23,476 nt of DNA from JBBDXI01 sp040902425 (GTDB taxonomy: Bacteria; Planctomycetota; Phycisphaerae; Phycisphaerales; UBA1924). Below, piece after piece: positions 1 through 7,722 of the stretch. The position numbers were made by a program, and so were the translations under genes. The number at the start of each line of letters is the position of its first letter. Position 1 is the stretch's first letter. The DNA lies in the NCBI GenBank assembly GCA_040902425.1, contig JBBDXI010000065.1:1-23476 (forward strand), in the 5' to 3' direction. The notes beneath the pieces are model-generated. The model ran no database searches. It worked only from the letters and a program-made list of their open reading frames with translations, and was not told where the DNA came from.

Positions 1-202
1 CCCCCTCCTTCACCGCCGTCCCCGTCCCGATCTGCTTGTTGTTCACCAGCAGGTCCAGCTCTGCCTCCGACGTCTTCGGCAGCTCGATGATCGCCCCCGG
101 CGCCAGCCCGATCACCTCCCCCACCGTCATCACCCGCTCCCCCAGGCGCACGATCACCGGAACTTCCAGGCGCAGCGCGGCCGCAAGATCGGGCAGGGGC
201 AT
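1..202 (-). CDS. fliN: FliN/SpoA-domain flagellar switch protein, partial (3' end outside window)
   Basis: Reading the minus strand from the ATG at 202-200 gives 67 codons that run off the window edge. The peptide begins MPLPDLAAALRLEVPVIVRL and continues with GERVMTVGEVIGLAPGAIIE and a stretch ending LLVNNKQIGTGTAVKEG. This is the SpoA (surface presentation of antigens) fold of FliN, FliM and YscQ proteins: a 'vpv.v.lG' strand, the 'G.vi.L..G.iieL' core and the 'l.VN...ig.G..v' strand. In FliN this domain forms the C-ring of the flagellar motor switch. Only about 15 residues precede the domain, as in short FliN proteins. It lies downstream of fabF on the same strand, separated by a long hairpin. 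It could instead be FliM or a type III secretion SctQ fragment, because the end is missing. Confidence 0.75.
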   Translation of the reverse strand, partial: MPLPDLAAALRLEVPVIVRLGERVMTVGEVIGLAPGAIIELPKTSEAELDLLVNNKQIGTGTAVKEG

Positions 203-241
203 GCCTTGCCTATCGGCAAGGAAAGCTCAAAGCGCAAAGCT

Positions 242-295
242 CAAAGCTCAAATTCGGACCTTCGCCCCGGGCGCCCGGGTCCCATTTGAGCTTTG
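242..295. terminator. Long inverted repeat between fabF and fliN
   Basis: A 12-bp perfect stem (CAAAGCTCAAAT at 242-253 with ATTTGAGCTTTG at 284-295) encloses a second stem (GGACC 256-260 with GGTCC 278-282) and a CG-rich tip. The sequence GCTCAAA is also repeated just before it (226-251). It lies in the gap between the fabF stop and the fliN start. It may act as a bidirectional terminator or a transcript-stabilising hairpin. No clear U-tract follows it on either strand, so the terminator role is inferred from position and stem strength. Confidence 0.4.
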
Positions 296-303
296 CTGCT
301 TTC

Positions 304-326
304 GGGCTGAGCCTGCGGCTCAGCCC
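304..326 (-). terminator. Stem-loop overlapping the fabF stop codon
   Basis: GGGCTGAGCC (304-313), loop TGC, GGCTCAGCCC (317-326) is a perfect 10-bp stem with a 3-base loop. It contains the fabF TGA stop (322-320). On the minus strand it is followed by GAAAGCAGCAAAG with no T-run, so it is not a textbook intrinsic terminator. It may still slow polymerase or protect the 3' end. Confidence 0.35.
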
Positions 327-1594
327 TCGTACCGCCCCACAATCAGCGTCACGTTGTGCCCCCCGAACCCGAACGTGTTGTTCATGGCGTACTGCACCCG
401 CCGCTCCCGCGCGTGCCCGGGCACCAGGTCCATGTCGAACCCCTCATCCGGGTTTTCCAGGTTGATGGTGGGGGGGATGACCCCGTCCCGCACCGCGTGC
501 ACGCATGCCACCATCTCCACCGCCCCGCTGGCCCCTAGCGCGTGCCCGTGCATGCTCTTGGTCGAGCTCATCAGCAGCTTCCCCCCCGCGCTCTTCCGCG
601 CGTGGTCCCCGAACAGCCCCAGCACCGCCGCCACCTCCGCCTTGTCCCCCAGCGGCGTGCTCGTCCCGTGCGCGTTGATGTAGCCCATCTGCTCCGCGTT
701 CAGCCGCGCGTGCCGCAGCGCCATCCGCATCGAGCGCACCGCGCCCCCACCCCGCTCATCCGGCGCCGTGATGTGCCCCGCGTCGCAGCTGTTCCCCGCC
801 CCCACCAGCTCCGCCAGGATCGGCGCCCCACGCCGCGTCGCGTGCTCCTCGGTCTCCAGCACCAGCATCGCCGCCCCCTCGGCCAGCACGAACCCGTCCC
901 GGTCCCGGTCGAACGGCCGGCTCGCCCGCGTCGGGTCCCCGTTCTTGCACGAGAGCGCCTTCATCGTCGAGAACGCCGCCATGCACAGCGGCGTGATCGA
1001 GCTCTCCGCACCACCCGCGATCATCACGTCCGTCAGCCCACGCTCCATGTAGTTCATCGCGTCCGCGATCGCGTGCCCGCTGCTGGCGCACGCCGTCGCG
1101 TGCGCGCTCGCCGGCCCCTTCAGCCCGTACCGGATCGAGAGGTTCCCCGTCACCGCGTTCACCATCAGCCGCGGCACCGTGAACGGGCTCAGCCGGTCCG
1201 GGCCCCGATCGATCAGCACGTGCAGCCCGTCCTCGATCGTCTGGATCCCCCCGATCCCCGACCCCACCACCACCCCCGCGCGGTCCCCGTCGATCTTCGT
1301 GAAGTCCAGCCCGCACCGCTGCACCGCCTCGGCCGCCGCCGCCAGCCCCAGCTGGGTGAACCGGTCCACCCGCTTGGCCTCGCGGTGGTCCATCGTCTTC
1401 GTCGGGTCAAACCCCCGGACCTGCCCCGCGATCCGGCACGTCCACGTGTCCTTGTACCTGGCGAAGTGCTCGTTCTCGAGCTCCGCGATCCCGGACCGCC
1501 CCTCCCTCATCGAGGCCCAGGTCGAGTCGGCATCCGGACCCAGATTGGTCACCGCGCCGATCCCGGTCACTACGATGCGGACTCGCTCGGCCAT
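320..1594 (-). CDS. fabF: 3-oxoacyl-[acyl-carrier-protein] synthase II (KAS II)
   Basis: This 424-residue thiolase-fold condensing enzyme extends acyl-ACP with malonyl-ACP in type II fatty acid synthesis in the cytoplasm. The N-terminus VVTGIGAVTNLG is typical. The nucleophile is Cys169 in ATACASSGHA, and the two histidines are H309 (NAHGTSTPLGD) and H351 (GHALGASGAVE), with K346 in SSTKSM. The C-terminal GFGGHN loop is present. The length matches the family (about 410-420). A histidine (H349) replaces the usual Thr in the SMTGH motif. It follows acpP on the same strand after about 97 bp, the normal acpP-fabF order. The ATG has only a weak ribosome site (AGGG). FabF rather than FabB is inferred from length and from pairing with acpP. 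Confidence 0.95.
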   Translation of the reverse strand: MAERVRIVVTGIGAVTNLGPDADSTWASMREGRSGIAELENEHFARYKDTWTCRIAGQVRGFDPTKTMDHREAKRVDRFTQLGLAAAAEAVQRCGLDFTKIDGDRAGVVVGSGIGGIQTIEDGLHVLIDRGPDRLSPFTVPRLMVNAVTGNLSIRYGLKGPASAHATACASSGHAIADAMNYMERGLTDVMIAGGAESSITPLCMAAFSTMKALSCKNGDPTRASRPFDRDRDGFVLAEGAAMLVLETEEHATRRGAPILAELVGAGNSCDAGHITAPDERGGGAVRSMRMALRHARLNAEQMGYINAHGTSTPLGDKAEVAAVLGLFGDHARKSAGGKLLMSSTKSMHGHALGASGAVEMVACVHAVRDGVIPPTINLENPDEGFDMDLVPGHARERRVQYAMNNTFGFGGHNVTLIVGRYEG

Positions 1595-1691
1595 GCCCTG
1601 TCAGACTCCGTGCCCTCGCCGCCCCTCACCGGATACTACCGCGGCCGCGCGCGCCGGGTAGGGAGGGGGCGGGGCACGCAGGGCCGCCCCC

Positions 1692-1940
1692 CTACTCGAT
1701 GCCGTGCGCCTGCTTAATGAACTCTATGGCCTGGCCCACCGTCTTTATTTTTTCCGCCTGCTCGTCCGGGATGGAGGTCTCAAACTCGTCCTCGAACTCC
1801 ATCACCAGCTCGACCTGGTCGAGGCTGTCCGCGTTCAGGTCCTCGACGAAACTCGTGCTGCGCGTAATTTTCGCGGTATCGGCGCCGAGCTGCTCCGCCA
1901 CGATCTTGATCACCTTCGACTCGATCTCTTGTTCGGTCAC
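1692..1940 (-). CDS. acpP: Acyl carrier protein
   Basis: An 82-residue acidic protein beginning (GTG) TEQEIESKVIKIVAEQLGAD. It carries the phosphopantetheine site DLNADSLDQVELVME with the attachment serine at residue 39, and ends FIKQAHGIE. It is the acyl shuttle for fatty acid synthesis. The frame stays open upstream to 2240, but that part is arginine/glycine-rich translated non-coding DNA. The GTG at 1940 is chosen because GGAG lies 8 bases upstream and because the family always starts here. A candidate promoter lies at 2020-2049. fabF follows on the same strand, so the pair probably forms one transcription unit. Confidence 0.96.
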   Translation of the reverse strand: MTEQEIESKVIKIVAEQLGADTAKITRSTSFVEDLNADSLDQVELVMEFEDEFETSIPDEQAEKIKTVGQAIEFIKQAHGIE

Positions 1941-2019
1941 AGCTCTGTCTCCGTGGATGGGGTCCGGCGGAGCCGGCCAGGGGACTGGCCCGGGGCGCTC
2001 TCCCGGCGTCAGGGCCGCG

Positions 2020-2049
2020 ATTGTAGCCGCCGGGCCCCGGCGCGCCAAA
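2020..2049 (-). promoter_or_regulatory. Candidate promoter of acpP-fabF
   Basis: On the minus strand TTTGGC (2049-2044), an 18-base spacer and TACAAT (2025-2020) form a plausible sigma-70 promoter about 80 bases before the acpP GTG. The -10 box is strong and the -35 box is poor. The rest of the 1941-2285 gap between the divergent genes shows no gene. Confidence 0.4.
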
Positions 2050-2176
2050 CAACCCCCCCTCCGTGGCAGGCCCGTCCCCCGGTGAGACCCCCATAACCCG
2101 GGGCCCCTGAGCGCCCTCACAGCCCGCACACCCGCCCCCGCCCCACCCGCCGGGCGCGGCCTACAGAACCTCTGGA

Positions 2177-2205
2177 TTGACACCCCGTATCGGTGTGGTC
2201 GATGC
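2177..2205 (+). promoter_or_regulatory. Possible promoter of the DUF1444 gene
   Basis: A perfect TTGACA (2177-2182) lies about 100 bases before the DUF1444 start in an intergenic region. It overlaps a short inverted repeat (ACACC 2180-2184 with GGTGT 2192-2196). The -10 match at the right distance (GATGC around 2201) is poor, so this is tentative. Confidence 0.25.
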
Positions 2206-2285
2206 ACCCGGGCGGCGACACCATCCGCCCGGACCCCCACCCCGTGGTGTCCAGGGAGATCCGTTTACAGGGGGGAAGCGACCCG

Positions 2286-3083
2286 ATGGCGAGCATGCCC
2301 ACGGAGCCCGAGGCCTTCGCCGAGCAGGTCGCCGACCTGCTCCGCTCCTTCCAGCCCACCTTCCAGGTCGAGCTCGTCGGCCCGCGCGAGCTCATGGTCA
2401 ACGGCCGCCGCCTCGACCTCGAGAACCTCTACCGCATGGTCCTCCACGAGCCGGACCGCGGGCACGAGATCGTCGAGCACTACCTCCAGCAGCTCTTCGC
2501 CGGCGACGCCGCGCAGCTCGGGCCCATGAGCCTGGACTTCGCCCGCCCCCGGATCATGCCCCGCATCCAGCCCGAGACGATCTTCCAGCACCTCTCCCGC
2601 GAGATGGTCGCCCACATCCCCTTCGTCAACGGCACCGTGGTCGTCTTCGTCATCGACCTGCCCCAGATGACGGTCAGCATCACCACCGAGCAGATGATCC
2701 GCTGGAACCTGGGCATCGAGGACCTCGAGGGCATCGCCCGCCAGAACCTCGACGGCTACGCCCCGGAGATCGAGGTCCAGCTGGTGGAGAGCAAGGAAGG
2801 CGGGCGGGCGGCCATCGTCTCCGAGCAGGACGGCTACGACGCCGCGAGGCTGCTCCTCTCCGACCTCTTCAGCCGCCTCGCCCCGCGCCTGGGCGGCGAC
2901 TTCTACGTCGCCCTCCCGGCCCGCGACATGTTTCTGGCCCTCTCGGCCAACCCCGAGCCCTTCGTCCGCCGCCTCCACGACCGCGTCACGATGGACTACA
3001 AGCGGCTGCCCTACCCGATCACGTCGAGCTTCTTCCTGGTGACGAGGGACGGCGTGGCGGGGACGGCCAGCGAAGCGGCGTGA
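2286..3083 (+). CDS. DUF1444 (YtpQ-like) family protein
   Basis: A 265-residue cytoplasmic protein with no signal peptide or membrane span. The C-terminal third carries the signature of DUF1444/UPF0354 proteins such as Bacillus YtpQ: QDGYDAARLLLSDLF (about 181-195), then GGDFYVALPARDMFLAL and YPITSSFFLVTRDG near the end. The middle has PRIQPETIF and a strand pair VVVFVIDLPQMTVSITTEQM where the family has its 'yyalDlg..yr.l.e..l..wgl' segment. The start at 2286 is chosen because a G-rich ribosome site (AGGGGGGAAG) lies 7 bases upstream; the frame is also open from 2193. The family function is unknown. It is followed 33 bases later by the next gene, so the two may be co-transcribed. Confidence 0.75.
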   Translation: MASMPTEPEAFAEQVADLLRSFQPTFQVELVGPRELMVNGRRLDLENLYRMVLHEPDRGHEIVEHYLQQLFAGDAAQLGPMSLDFARPRIMPRIQPETIFQHLSREMVAHIPFVNGTVVVFVIDLPQMTVSITTEQMIRWNLGIEDLEGIARQNLDGYAPEIEVQLVESKEGGRAAIVSEQDGYDAARLLLSDLFSRLAPRLGGDFYVALPARDMFLALSANPEPFVRRLHDRVTMDYKRLPYPITSSFFLVTRDGVAGTASEAA

Positions 3084-3116
3084 GGCAGGGGTCATCTGCG
3101 CGGTATTCTGCGGGCG

Positions 3117-3857
3117 ATGAGCAGCCTGGAAGAGAGTCTCCGTCGACTGGTCACCCCGTGCACCGTTGTCGCCCTCGCCGGGCAGCGGTCCAGCGGTCCG
3201 CTCGCCACGTGCTTCGGCGGCCCGCCCTACGCCGAGCGGGGCGATGCCTGGCCGGTCTGCGGCGGGTGCGGCGCCGGCCTCACGTTTGTGTTCCAGTGGA
3301 ACGCCGGCGAACTCCCCCACGCGCCGCGGCCGGGGCTGTATGTCTTCTACTACTGCTTCAACTGCAACTCGTGGGGCGACGAGTCTGATCGCGGCAAGAG
3401 CCTGTGGCTCCTGCGGCGGTACGCGGCGCCGTCTGCCGAGCGCTCGGTGCATCTCGACGACCGCTCTCCGCAGGACAACCGGTGCACTCCATGCGCGGTT
3501 CGGATCGAGCCGGCCCTCTCGCTCCCGGACTGGCAGGGCATCGACGAGATCGAGCCGGAGCTGACCGACGCCGCGGTGGCGCTGAACTCGGACAATCCGT
3601 GGGAGGTGTACGACGAGGTGGCGAAGGCGATCCTCGGATCAGAGCCCACGTTGCGTACCCAGGTGGGTGGGTATCCGCTCTGGGTTCAGGGCGAGGGCAC
3701 GCCCGACTGCCGCCGGTGCGAGCGCCGGATGAGGCTGCTGGCACAGATCGACTCCGAGGATGAGGCGTCGATCATGTGGGGGGACTGCGGGTGCGTCTAC
3801 CTGTTCGGGTGCGAGGAGCACACCGAGGAGTTCCGGCTGGAGCTTCAGTGCTATTGA
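3117..3857 (+). CDS. DUF1963 (YwqG-like) cysteine-rich protein
   Basis: A 246-residue soluble protein. It has paired cysteines C48/C51 (CGGC), C80/C83 (CFNC), C123/C126 (CTPC), C198/C201 (CRRC) and C224/C226/C232, which suggests metal-binding knuckles. The YwqG/DUF1963 pattern is visible as AWPVCGGCGAGLTFVFQ (about 44-60), the GGYPLWVQ box (184-191) and LLAQIDSED followed by MWGDCGCVYLFGCEEH near the end. Proteins of this family are poorly understood, and some are linked to polymorphic-toxin or stress settings. The start is the first ATG after the preceding stop; its ribosome site is weak. It probably shares a transcript with the upstream DUF1444 gene. Confidence 0.65.
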   Translation: MSSLEESLRRLVTPCTVVALAGQRSSGPLATCFGGPPYAERGDAWPVCGGCGAGLTFVFQWNAGELPHAPRPGLYVFYYCFNCNSWGDESDRGKSLWLLRRYAAPSAERSVHLDDRSPQDNRCTPCAVRIEPALSLPDWQGIDEIEPELTDAAVALNSDNPWEVYDEVAKAILGSEPTLRTQVGGYPLWVQGEGTPDCRRCERRMRLLAQIDSEDEASIMWGDCGCVYLFGCEEHTEEFRLELQCY

Positions 3858-3892
3858 GTGGGCGATGACGCGGCGGGGGGGGGGCCCCGGAT

Positions 3893-3993
3893 CGTGCCAC
3901 CGGTTTGACCAGCTTGGGGGTCAAGCCGGTGCATCCGGATGCCGCGAGCAGAGGAGCACCAGTTTGGCCGAAGACGCCCAAACGGTGGCACGG
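3893..3993. repeat. Palindromic intergenic repeat, copy A
   Basis: About 100 bp with imperfect terminal inverted repeats (CGTGCCACCGGTTT at 3893-3906, AAACGGTGGCACG at 3981-3993). Two internal hairpins are visible: CACCGGTTTGA with TCAAGCCGGTG, and CACC-A-GTTTGG with CCAAAC-GGTG. Copy B is at 4698 and partial copies are at 7627 and 8574. It lies just after the DUF1963 stop. No transposase is present. It resembles a REP/BIME or a MITE. Confidence 0.65.
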
Positions 3994-4029
3994 CCCGGTG
4001 CCACCCCGCCGGCCGCAGGGGGCTACCGC

Positions 4030-4653
4030 CTACTTGCTGAGTTCCCGCAGCCTCTGCTCCGCCCGGGTCCCCGCGGCGCCTGAGGGAAACTGACGGATCA
4101 GGACCTCGTAGGTGACGATCGCCGCCTGGCGATTGCCTTCGCGCTCGTACAGCTGCGCCAGCTCCAGGAGGGCGCGCTCGCACTCCGCAGAGCCCGGCGC
4201 TCGCTCGCACACCCGCATGAGCAGTTCCTCACCGGTCTCTCGCGACTTGCTCTCGCTCCCGAACCGCGGCTCCACGATCTCGCCACGCAGGAGCCTCGTG
4301 CCGAGGTCCAGCTCCTTCCTCACGGCCTCGTCGTGCGCGGGGGTACCGCCGTACTCCTCGATGATCGACTCATAGCCATAGAGCGCGTTCCAGACGTCAC
4401 CCGCCGCTACCAGGGCATCGGCGCGCATCAGCAGCGCTGCGGGCCTCTCCGGAGCGGCGCCGTCACTATGGCGGGCGAGCCATGCGTCGATCTCCGCAAG
4501 CGCCTTTGCCGGCTGCCCACGCTCCAGGCTCAGGCGCGCTGTTTCGAGATCACCCACGGGTGTCCCTGACCGCAGCCCGAGTATCAGGACAACGATCACC
4601 GCCGCCGCCGCGAGAACGGCAATCAGGAGCAGGATCGCCCGCTGTCTCGACAT
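4030..4653 (-). CDS. Membrane-anchored TPR-like protein
   Basis: A 207-residue protein starting MSRQRAILLLIAVLAAAAVI, with one N-terminal membrane span (about residues 6-27) and the rest predicted outside the cytoplasm. The body is helical with TPR-like segments: a first pair around LETARLSLERGQPAKALAEI, then ALLMRADALVAAGDVWNALY, and a C-terminal repeat with ALLELAQLYEREGNRQAAIV and YEVLIRQFPSG. This resembles the YfgM, BamD and tol-pal system helical-repeat style. The frame is open to a GTG at 4692, but that start lies against repeat copy B and would put charged residues before the span, so the ATG at 4653 is preferred. The partner is unknown. Confidence 0.6.
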   Translation of the reverse strand: MSRQRAILLLIAVLAAAAVIVVLILGLRSGTPVGDLETARLSLERGQPAKALAEIDAWLARHSDGAAPERPAALLMRADALVAAGDVWNALYGYESIIEEYGGTPAHDEAVRKELDLGTRLLRGEIVEPRFGSESKSRETGEELLMRVCERAPGSAECERALLELAQLYEREGNRQAAIVTYEVLIRQFPSGAAGTRAEQRLRELSK

Positions 4654-4697
4654 ATTCCCAGCGTACCACCCACGCGGGCGGCAGGGCGGCACCGCGT

Positions 4698-4794
4698 CGT
4701 GCCACCGGTTTGACCAGCCTTGGGATCAAACCGGTGCATTCAGCGACCCGAGCAGACGCACGGATCTGGCCGAGGACGCCACCCCGGTGGCACG
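4698..4794. repeat. Palindromic intergenic repeat, copy B
   Basis: A second full copy of the family, about 97 bp. CGTGCCACCGG at the left end is mirrored by CCGGTGGCACG at the right end (4784-4794). The inner hairpin CACCGGTTTGA with TCAAACCGGTG is perfect here, while copy A has one G-T type change. It sits between the start of the TPR gene and the end of the methyltransferase gene. Confidence 0.65.
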
Positions 4795-4855
4795 GCCCGT
4801 GCCATCCCGCCGTTCTACAACGCCCGGCCGTCCTGCCGTCGCTGCCACGCCACAA

Positions 4856-6466
4856 TTAACCGAACAGCCCGGTGGCTTCCTCTCGCCGAATGCTCGCCCC
4901 CAGGTCCGGCCATCGTGCGACGAACGAGGCCGCCGAGATGCGCCCGAGTTCGCTGGGCTCGATCTTGTGCAGCCCGCCGCCGTAGACCCGGCCCTCGCCG
5001 CGGAGTTCGTGGCCAGTGACCCTTCGCAGGAGTTCGTGCACGTCCGCCCCGCGATCAGCGTGCTCGCGGAGCATGGCCGCGAGGCCGTTCAAGGGGTAGA
5101 GCATGAGGTACAGGTTGGTCCCGATCGCACGCGAGCGGTTGTAGATGAATCGGAAGGGCTGTTTCTCGTCGGACCCTCGGCCCATGTACGTGCAGAGGAA
5201 CGGACACGGCTCGCGCTGCTCCTGCTTGTACCACGGGGTGCGCTTGCCGACGAGGTAGCCGTCCCTGACGCCCAGAGCCCCGGCGGTCTGCAGGTACGCC
5301 CACAGGGCCGGGTGCCGTTGCTCGACCACGTACTCGGGAAGGTCGCAGTCGATGACGCAGAGCTGCCGGTCGAGGACCGGATAGCCGTCCACGTCCGGGT
5401 CGATGATCGTCGTCTTGAGGTGGCGCGGGCTGGGGAGGATGGGACGAAGGTACTTCGCGGGAAGGCGCCGCCGTTTCGCGTCGGCGCGACCCAAAACAAA
5501 GAACTTGTTGTCGCCGGTGGCGATGCCGCGCTGGATGCGGAAGAAGTCGGAGAGAACCGGGCCGCCGCCGTCGGTGAGCGTGTGCCGGTCGTTGCTGACG
5601 TGCGCGGGATAGGTCGTCCACTTGCGGGACGCCCGCAGGCGTTCGAGGGGAACTCGGTCGCTGGCGCGCGGCCGAGCCAGCGTGCCGCCGAACGTGAAGT
5701 CGGCGGTGTGGCCGGGCGGCGGGCGGGCCTTCTTGAACACCACGATAACCGACGATACGAAGGCGTCGCCGAACTGAACATCCGCGGGGTCGAAGCGGTG
5801 AGCGCGAAAGAGCGTCACTCGTTCCGTGAGGAAGCGCTTGAGTGAGACTCCGTAGTTGACATCCATGAACTCCGACGGGACGAGCCACGCGGCGTAGCCG
5901 TCCTCCTCCATCCACGCAGTGGCAAGCAAGAGGAAGTAGACGTACAGGCCCGCAAGGCCGTTGACCTCGATGCCGGTCATCTCGAGCGCGAGCCGTTGCA
6001 GGCGTTCCTTGTCCTCGCGGTCCATGTGGTGGTGGCGGACGTAAGGCGGGTTCGCCAGGATCAGGTTTGGCGCGGCCGCACACAAGCCGTTGGCGACCAG
6101 ACGGGTGAAATCGCCTTTCACGACTTCCAGCCCGGCATCCGCCCACAGGTCGCGGGCGGCGTCGGCGAACGCGGGATCGAGCTCGACGCCGACCGCGCTC
6201 TGGATGCGCTCGCGGCCAAACACATCGAGCGCGGCGGAAAAGAAGCTCCCCGACCCGATGGAGGGGTCGCCAAAGCGAATGCCCCCCATTCGCGCGCCGA
6301 TGAGCGTTCCGACGAAGCGGGCAATCTGCACGGCGAGCGCGTTGGGCGTCGCGAACTGGCCCATCCGGTTCCGCTCGGCGCCCGACCTGGTCGCATCAAT
6401 CGCGGCCTGGATCGCCTGGCGTCGTGCCTCGCTCGTGTTGTGGTGCTGCGCGATCATCCGGTTCAC
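4856..6466 (-). CDS. N6-adenine DNA methyltransferase of a XamI-type restriction-modification system
   Basis: About 536 residues. The order of motifs is that of gamma-class adenine methyltransferases: motif X-like RMGQFATPNALA (about 34-45), the AdoMet loop FGDPSIGSGSFF (about 65-76), an acidic residue after it in GVELDPAF, and the catalytic NPPY (129-132) followed by VRHHHMD. The C-terminal half is a target-recognition region of the Eco57I/TaqI style. The stop is TAA at 4858-4856. The GTG at 6466 overlaps the endonuclease stop as GTGA, a 4-base coupling; an ATG at 6457 is an equally reasonable start. It protects host DNA from the endonuclease next to it. The target is inferred to be GTCGAC from the partner family. 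Confidence 0.85.
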   Translation of the reverse strand: MNRMIAQHHNTSEARRQAIQAAIDATRSGAERNRMGQFATPNALAVQIARFVGTLIGARMGGIRFGDPSIGSGSFFSAALDVFGRERIQSAVGVELDPAFADAARDLWADAGLEVVKGDFTRLVANGLCAAAPNLILANPPYVRHHHMDREDKERLQRLALEMTGIEVNGLAGLYVYFLLLATAWMEEDGYAAWLVPSEFMDVNYGVSLKRFLTERVTLFRAHRFDPADVQFGDAFVSSVIVVFKKARPPPGHTADFTFGGTLARPRASDRVPLERLRASRKWTTYPAHVSNDRHTLTDGGGPVLSDFFRIQRGIATGDNKFFVLGRADAKRRRLPAKYLRPILPSPRHLKTTIIDPDVDGYPVLDRQLCVIDCDLPEYVVEQRHPALWAYLQTAGALGVRDGYLVGKRTPWYKQEQREPCPFLCTYMGRGSDEKQPFRFIYNRSRAIGTNLYLMLYPLNGLAAMLREHADRGADVHELLRRVTGHELRGEGRVYGGGLHKIEPSELGRISAASFVARWPDLGASIRREEATGLFG

Positions 6467-7422
6467 AGCCCCAGCTTCGCCAAGTCGCCGATGCGATGCT
6501 CCCACACCCAGTCGATCCCTTCGGCGGCCTCATAGCCGAGATAGTCGGAGCCGAAGTAGCCGCAGAGGAACAGCGTGAAGCACACGCTCTTGCCGTAGGT
6601 GGCCTGGAGTTGGTGGACTTTGGTCGCCTCCTCCTTGCGGCGCTTGTTGGTATTCGTGAAGTCGCCCGCCGACTTGGCTTCGATGAGCACGGGCAGGCGA
6701 TCCTTCCGCAGCTTCCTGGGCTGGATCACCACGTCGATGGGGATGTTCACCTTGACGACCTTTCCGACGGCCAGGTTCATGCGGAACGAGTACGTCCCGG
6801 CTTCCATGTTCGTGAGCGGCTTACCGGAGGGGTGGGGTTGCTTGCGATAGCCGCGCTTGTTCAGCCAATCGCCGAGGAGCGCGAGTTGCCGCTGTTCCTG
6901 GGCGTTGCGGACGATCGGGTTGGCGACCGCGCTGCACAGACGGTCGGCCACGATCGTCGCCGCCCGGTCGCGCTCGTGACCGGTCGGGTCGTTGCCGGCA
7001 TCCAGCCAGGGGAAGATGTCGCGGTCGAGCAGCTTGCTCAGCACTCCGCAGACTCTGTTGAGGTTCTCGTCGAGCAACTCCGCCTTCATCCGGGCCGCGA
7101 GTCTGCCTTCCTCCATGCTGCCGATCAGCGACTTGCTCGCGCCGGACAGTCCCACCAGGCGGTCCACCGCGAGCGGCGGTGCCGTGCACATGCGGAGCGT
7201 CGGGAGCGATGCCGGGTTCGAGCGCAGCGTGGCGCAGTCGATGGCGCGGAGATCGCGCGTGGCGAGGAGCGCGGCCTTGACGTGCTCGGTAGTCTTGATC
7301 CGCGTCGACCGGAACGCCTGGGGCGCAAAGCGCATGAACCACTGGTTGAACTGATCGACCGAGGCCGCCACGTCGGCCTTCCAGAGGTGCGGTTTGTCGG
7401 CGTTGATCTTGACCGGCGCCAT
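6463..7422 (-). CDS. XamI-family type II restriction endonuclease
   Basis: The 319-residue reading starts MAPVKINADKPHLWKADVAA. Recognisable XamI-family blocks are NADKPHLWK, a long helical middle with LRMCTAPPLAVDRLVGLSGA, DRDIFPWLDA, NPIVRNAQEQRQLALLGDWL and the C-terminal GYFGSDYLGYEAAEG with WVWEHR. The nuclease core is a PD-(D/E)xK arrangement: D230 in NIPIDVVI and E248-A-K250 in LIEAKSAGD. The family prototype cuts GTCGAC. The frame continues upstream, and a GTG at 7473 would add 17 basic residues, but that GTG sits at the predicted transcription start, so ATG 7422 is preferred. The methyltransferase follows with a 4-base overlap. Confidence 0.88.
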   Translation of the reverse strand: MAPVKINADKPHLWKADVAASVDQFNQWFMRFAPQAFRSTRIKTTEHVKAALLATRDLRAIDCATLRSNPASLPTLRMCTAPPLAVDRLVGLSGASKSLIGSMEEGRLAARMKAELLDENLNRVCGVLSKLLDRDIFPWLDAGNDPTGHERDRAATIVADRLCSAVANPIVRNAQEQRQLALLGDWLNKRGYRKQPHPSGKPLTNMEAGTYSFRMNLAVGKVVKVNIPIDVVIQPRKLRKDRLPVLIEAKSAGDFTNTNKRRKEEATKVHQLQATYGKSVCFTLFLCGYFGSDYLGYEAAEGIDWVWEHRIGDLAKLGL

Positions 7423-7480
7423 GCGGCCATTTCGCTTTCTGCTCCGGGCTGCCGGCTTCTTCCGCTGGGCCACCGGCCCC

Positions 7481-7509
7481 AGTATACGGGAACCGTTCGG
7501 GTTGTGCAA
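7481..7509 (-). promoter_or_regulatory. Promoter of the XamI-type operon
   Basis: On the minus strand TTGCAC (7509-7504), a 17-base spacer and TATACT (7486-7481) form one of the best sigma-70-like promoters in the window. The predicted start of transcription near 7474 leaves about 50 bases before the ATG at 7422, or makes a leaderless message from the GTG at 7473. Confidence 0.6.
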
Positions 7510-7586
7510 CCGAGGTCCCTTGTCCCGCGTTCTAGTCTCAGCGTACCGCCGGACCTGATGCGCCGTGGGCTGGCGCCAGGTTTTGC

Positions 7587-7690
7587 AGCCGTGCCACCCC
7601 CGCCGGGGTGGCATCGCGTTGGCGGCCGTGCCACCGGTTTGGCCGGCTTTGGAGTCCCACCGGTGCACTCCGCAGCACCAGAGCGACGTT
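7587..7690. repeat. Palindromic intergenic repeat, partial copy C
   Basis: The left half of the repeat family (CGTGCCACCGG at 7627-7637, then CACCGGTGCA and GCAGCACCAG) is followed by unrelated sequence. It is preceded by a perfect hairpin, TGCCACCCC-CGCC-GGGGTGGCA, at about 7592-7613, which corresponds to the tail seen just after copies A and B. It lies upstream of the restriction promoter, so copies B and C bracket the restriction-modification genes. Confidence 0.5.
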
Positions 7691-7722
7691 GAGCCGGCCG
7701 CGGGCCCGCCGATAGAAGGCGC

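Noticed and set aside
1941..2240. N-terminal extension of the acyl carrier protein to 2240
   Set aside because: The added 100 residues are arginine/glycine-rich with no homology; the ACP family starts at the GTG at 1940, which has a good ribosome site, and a promoter-like -10 box lies inside the extension.
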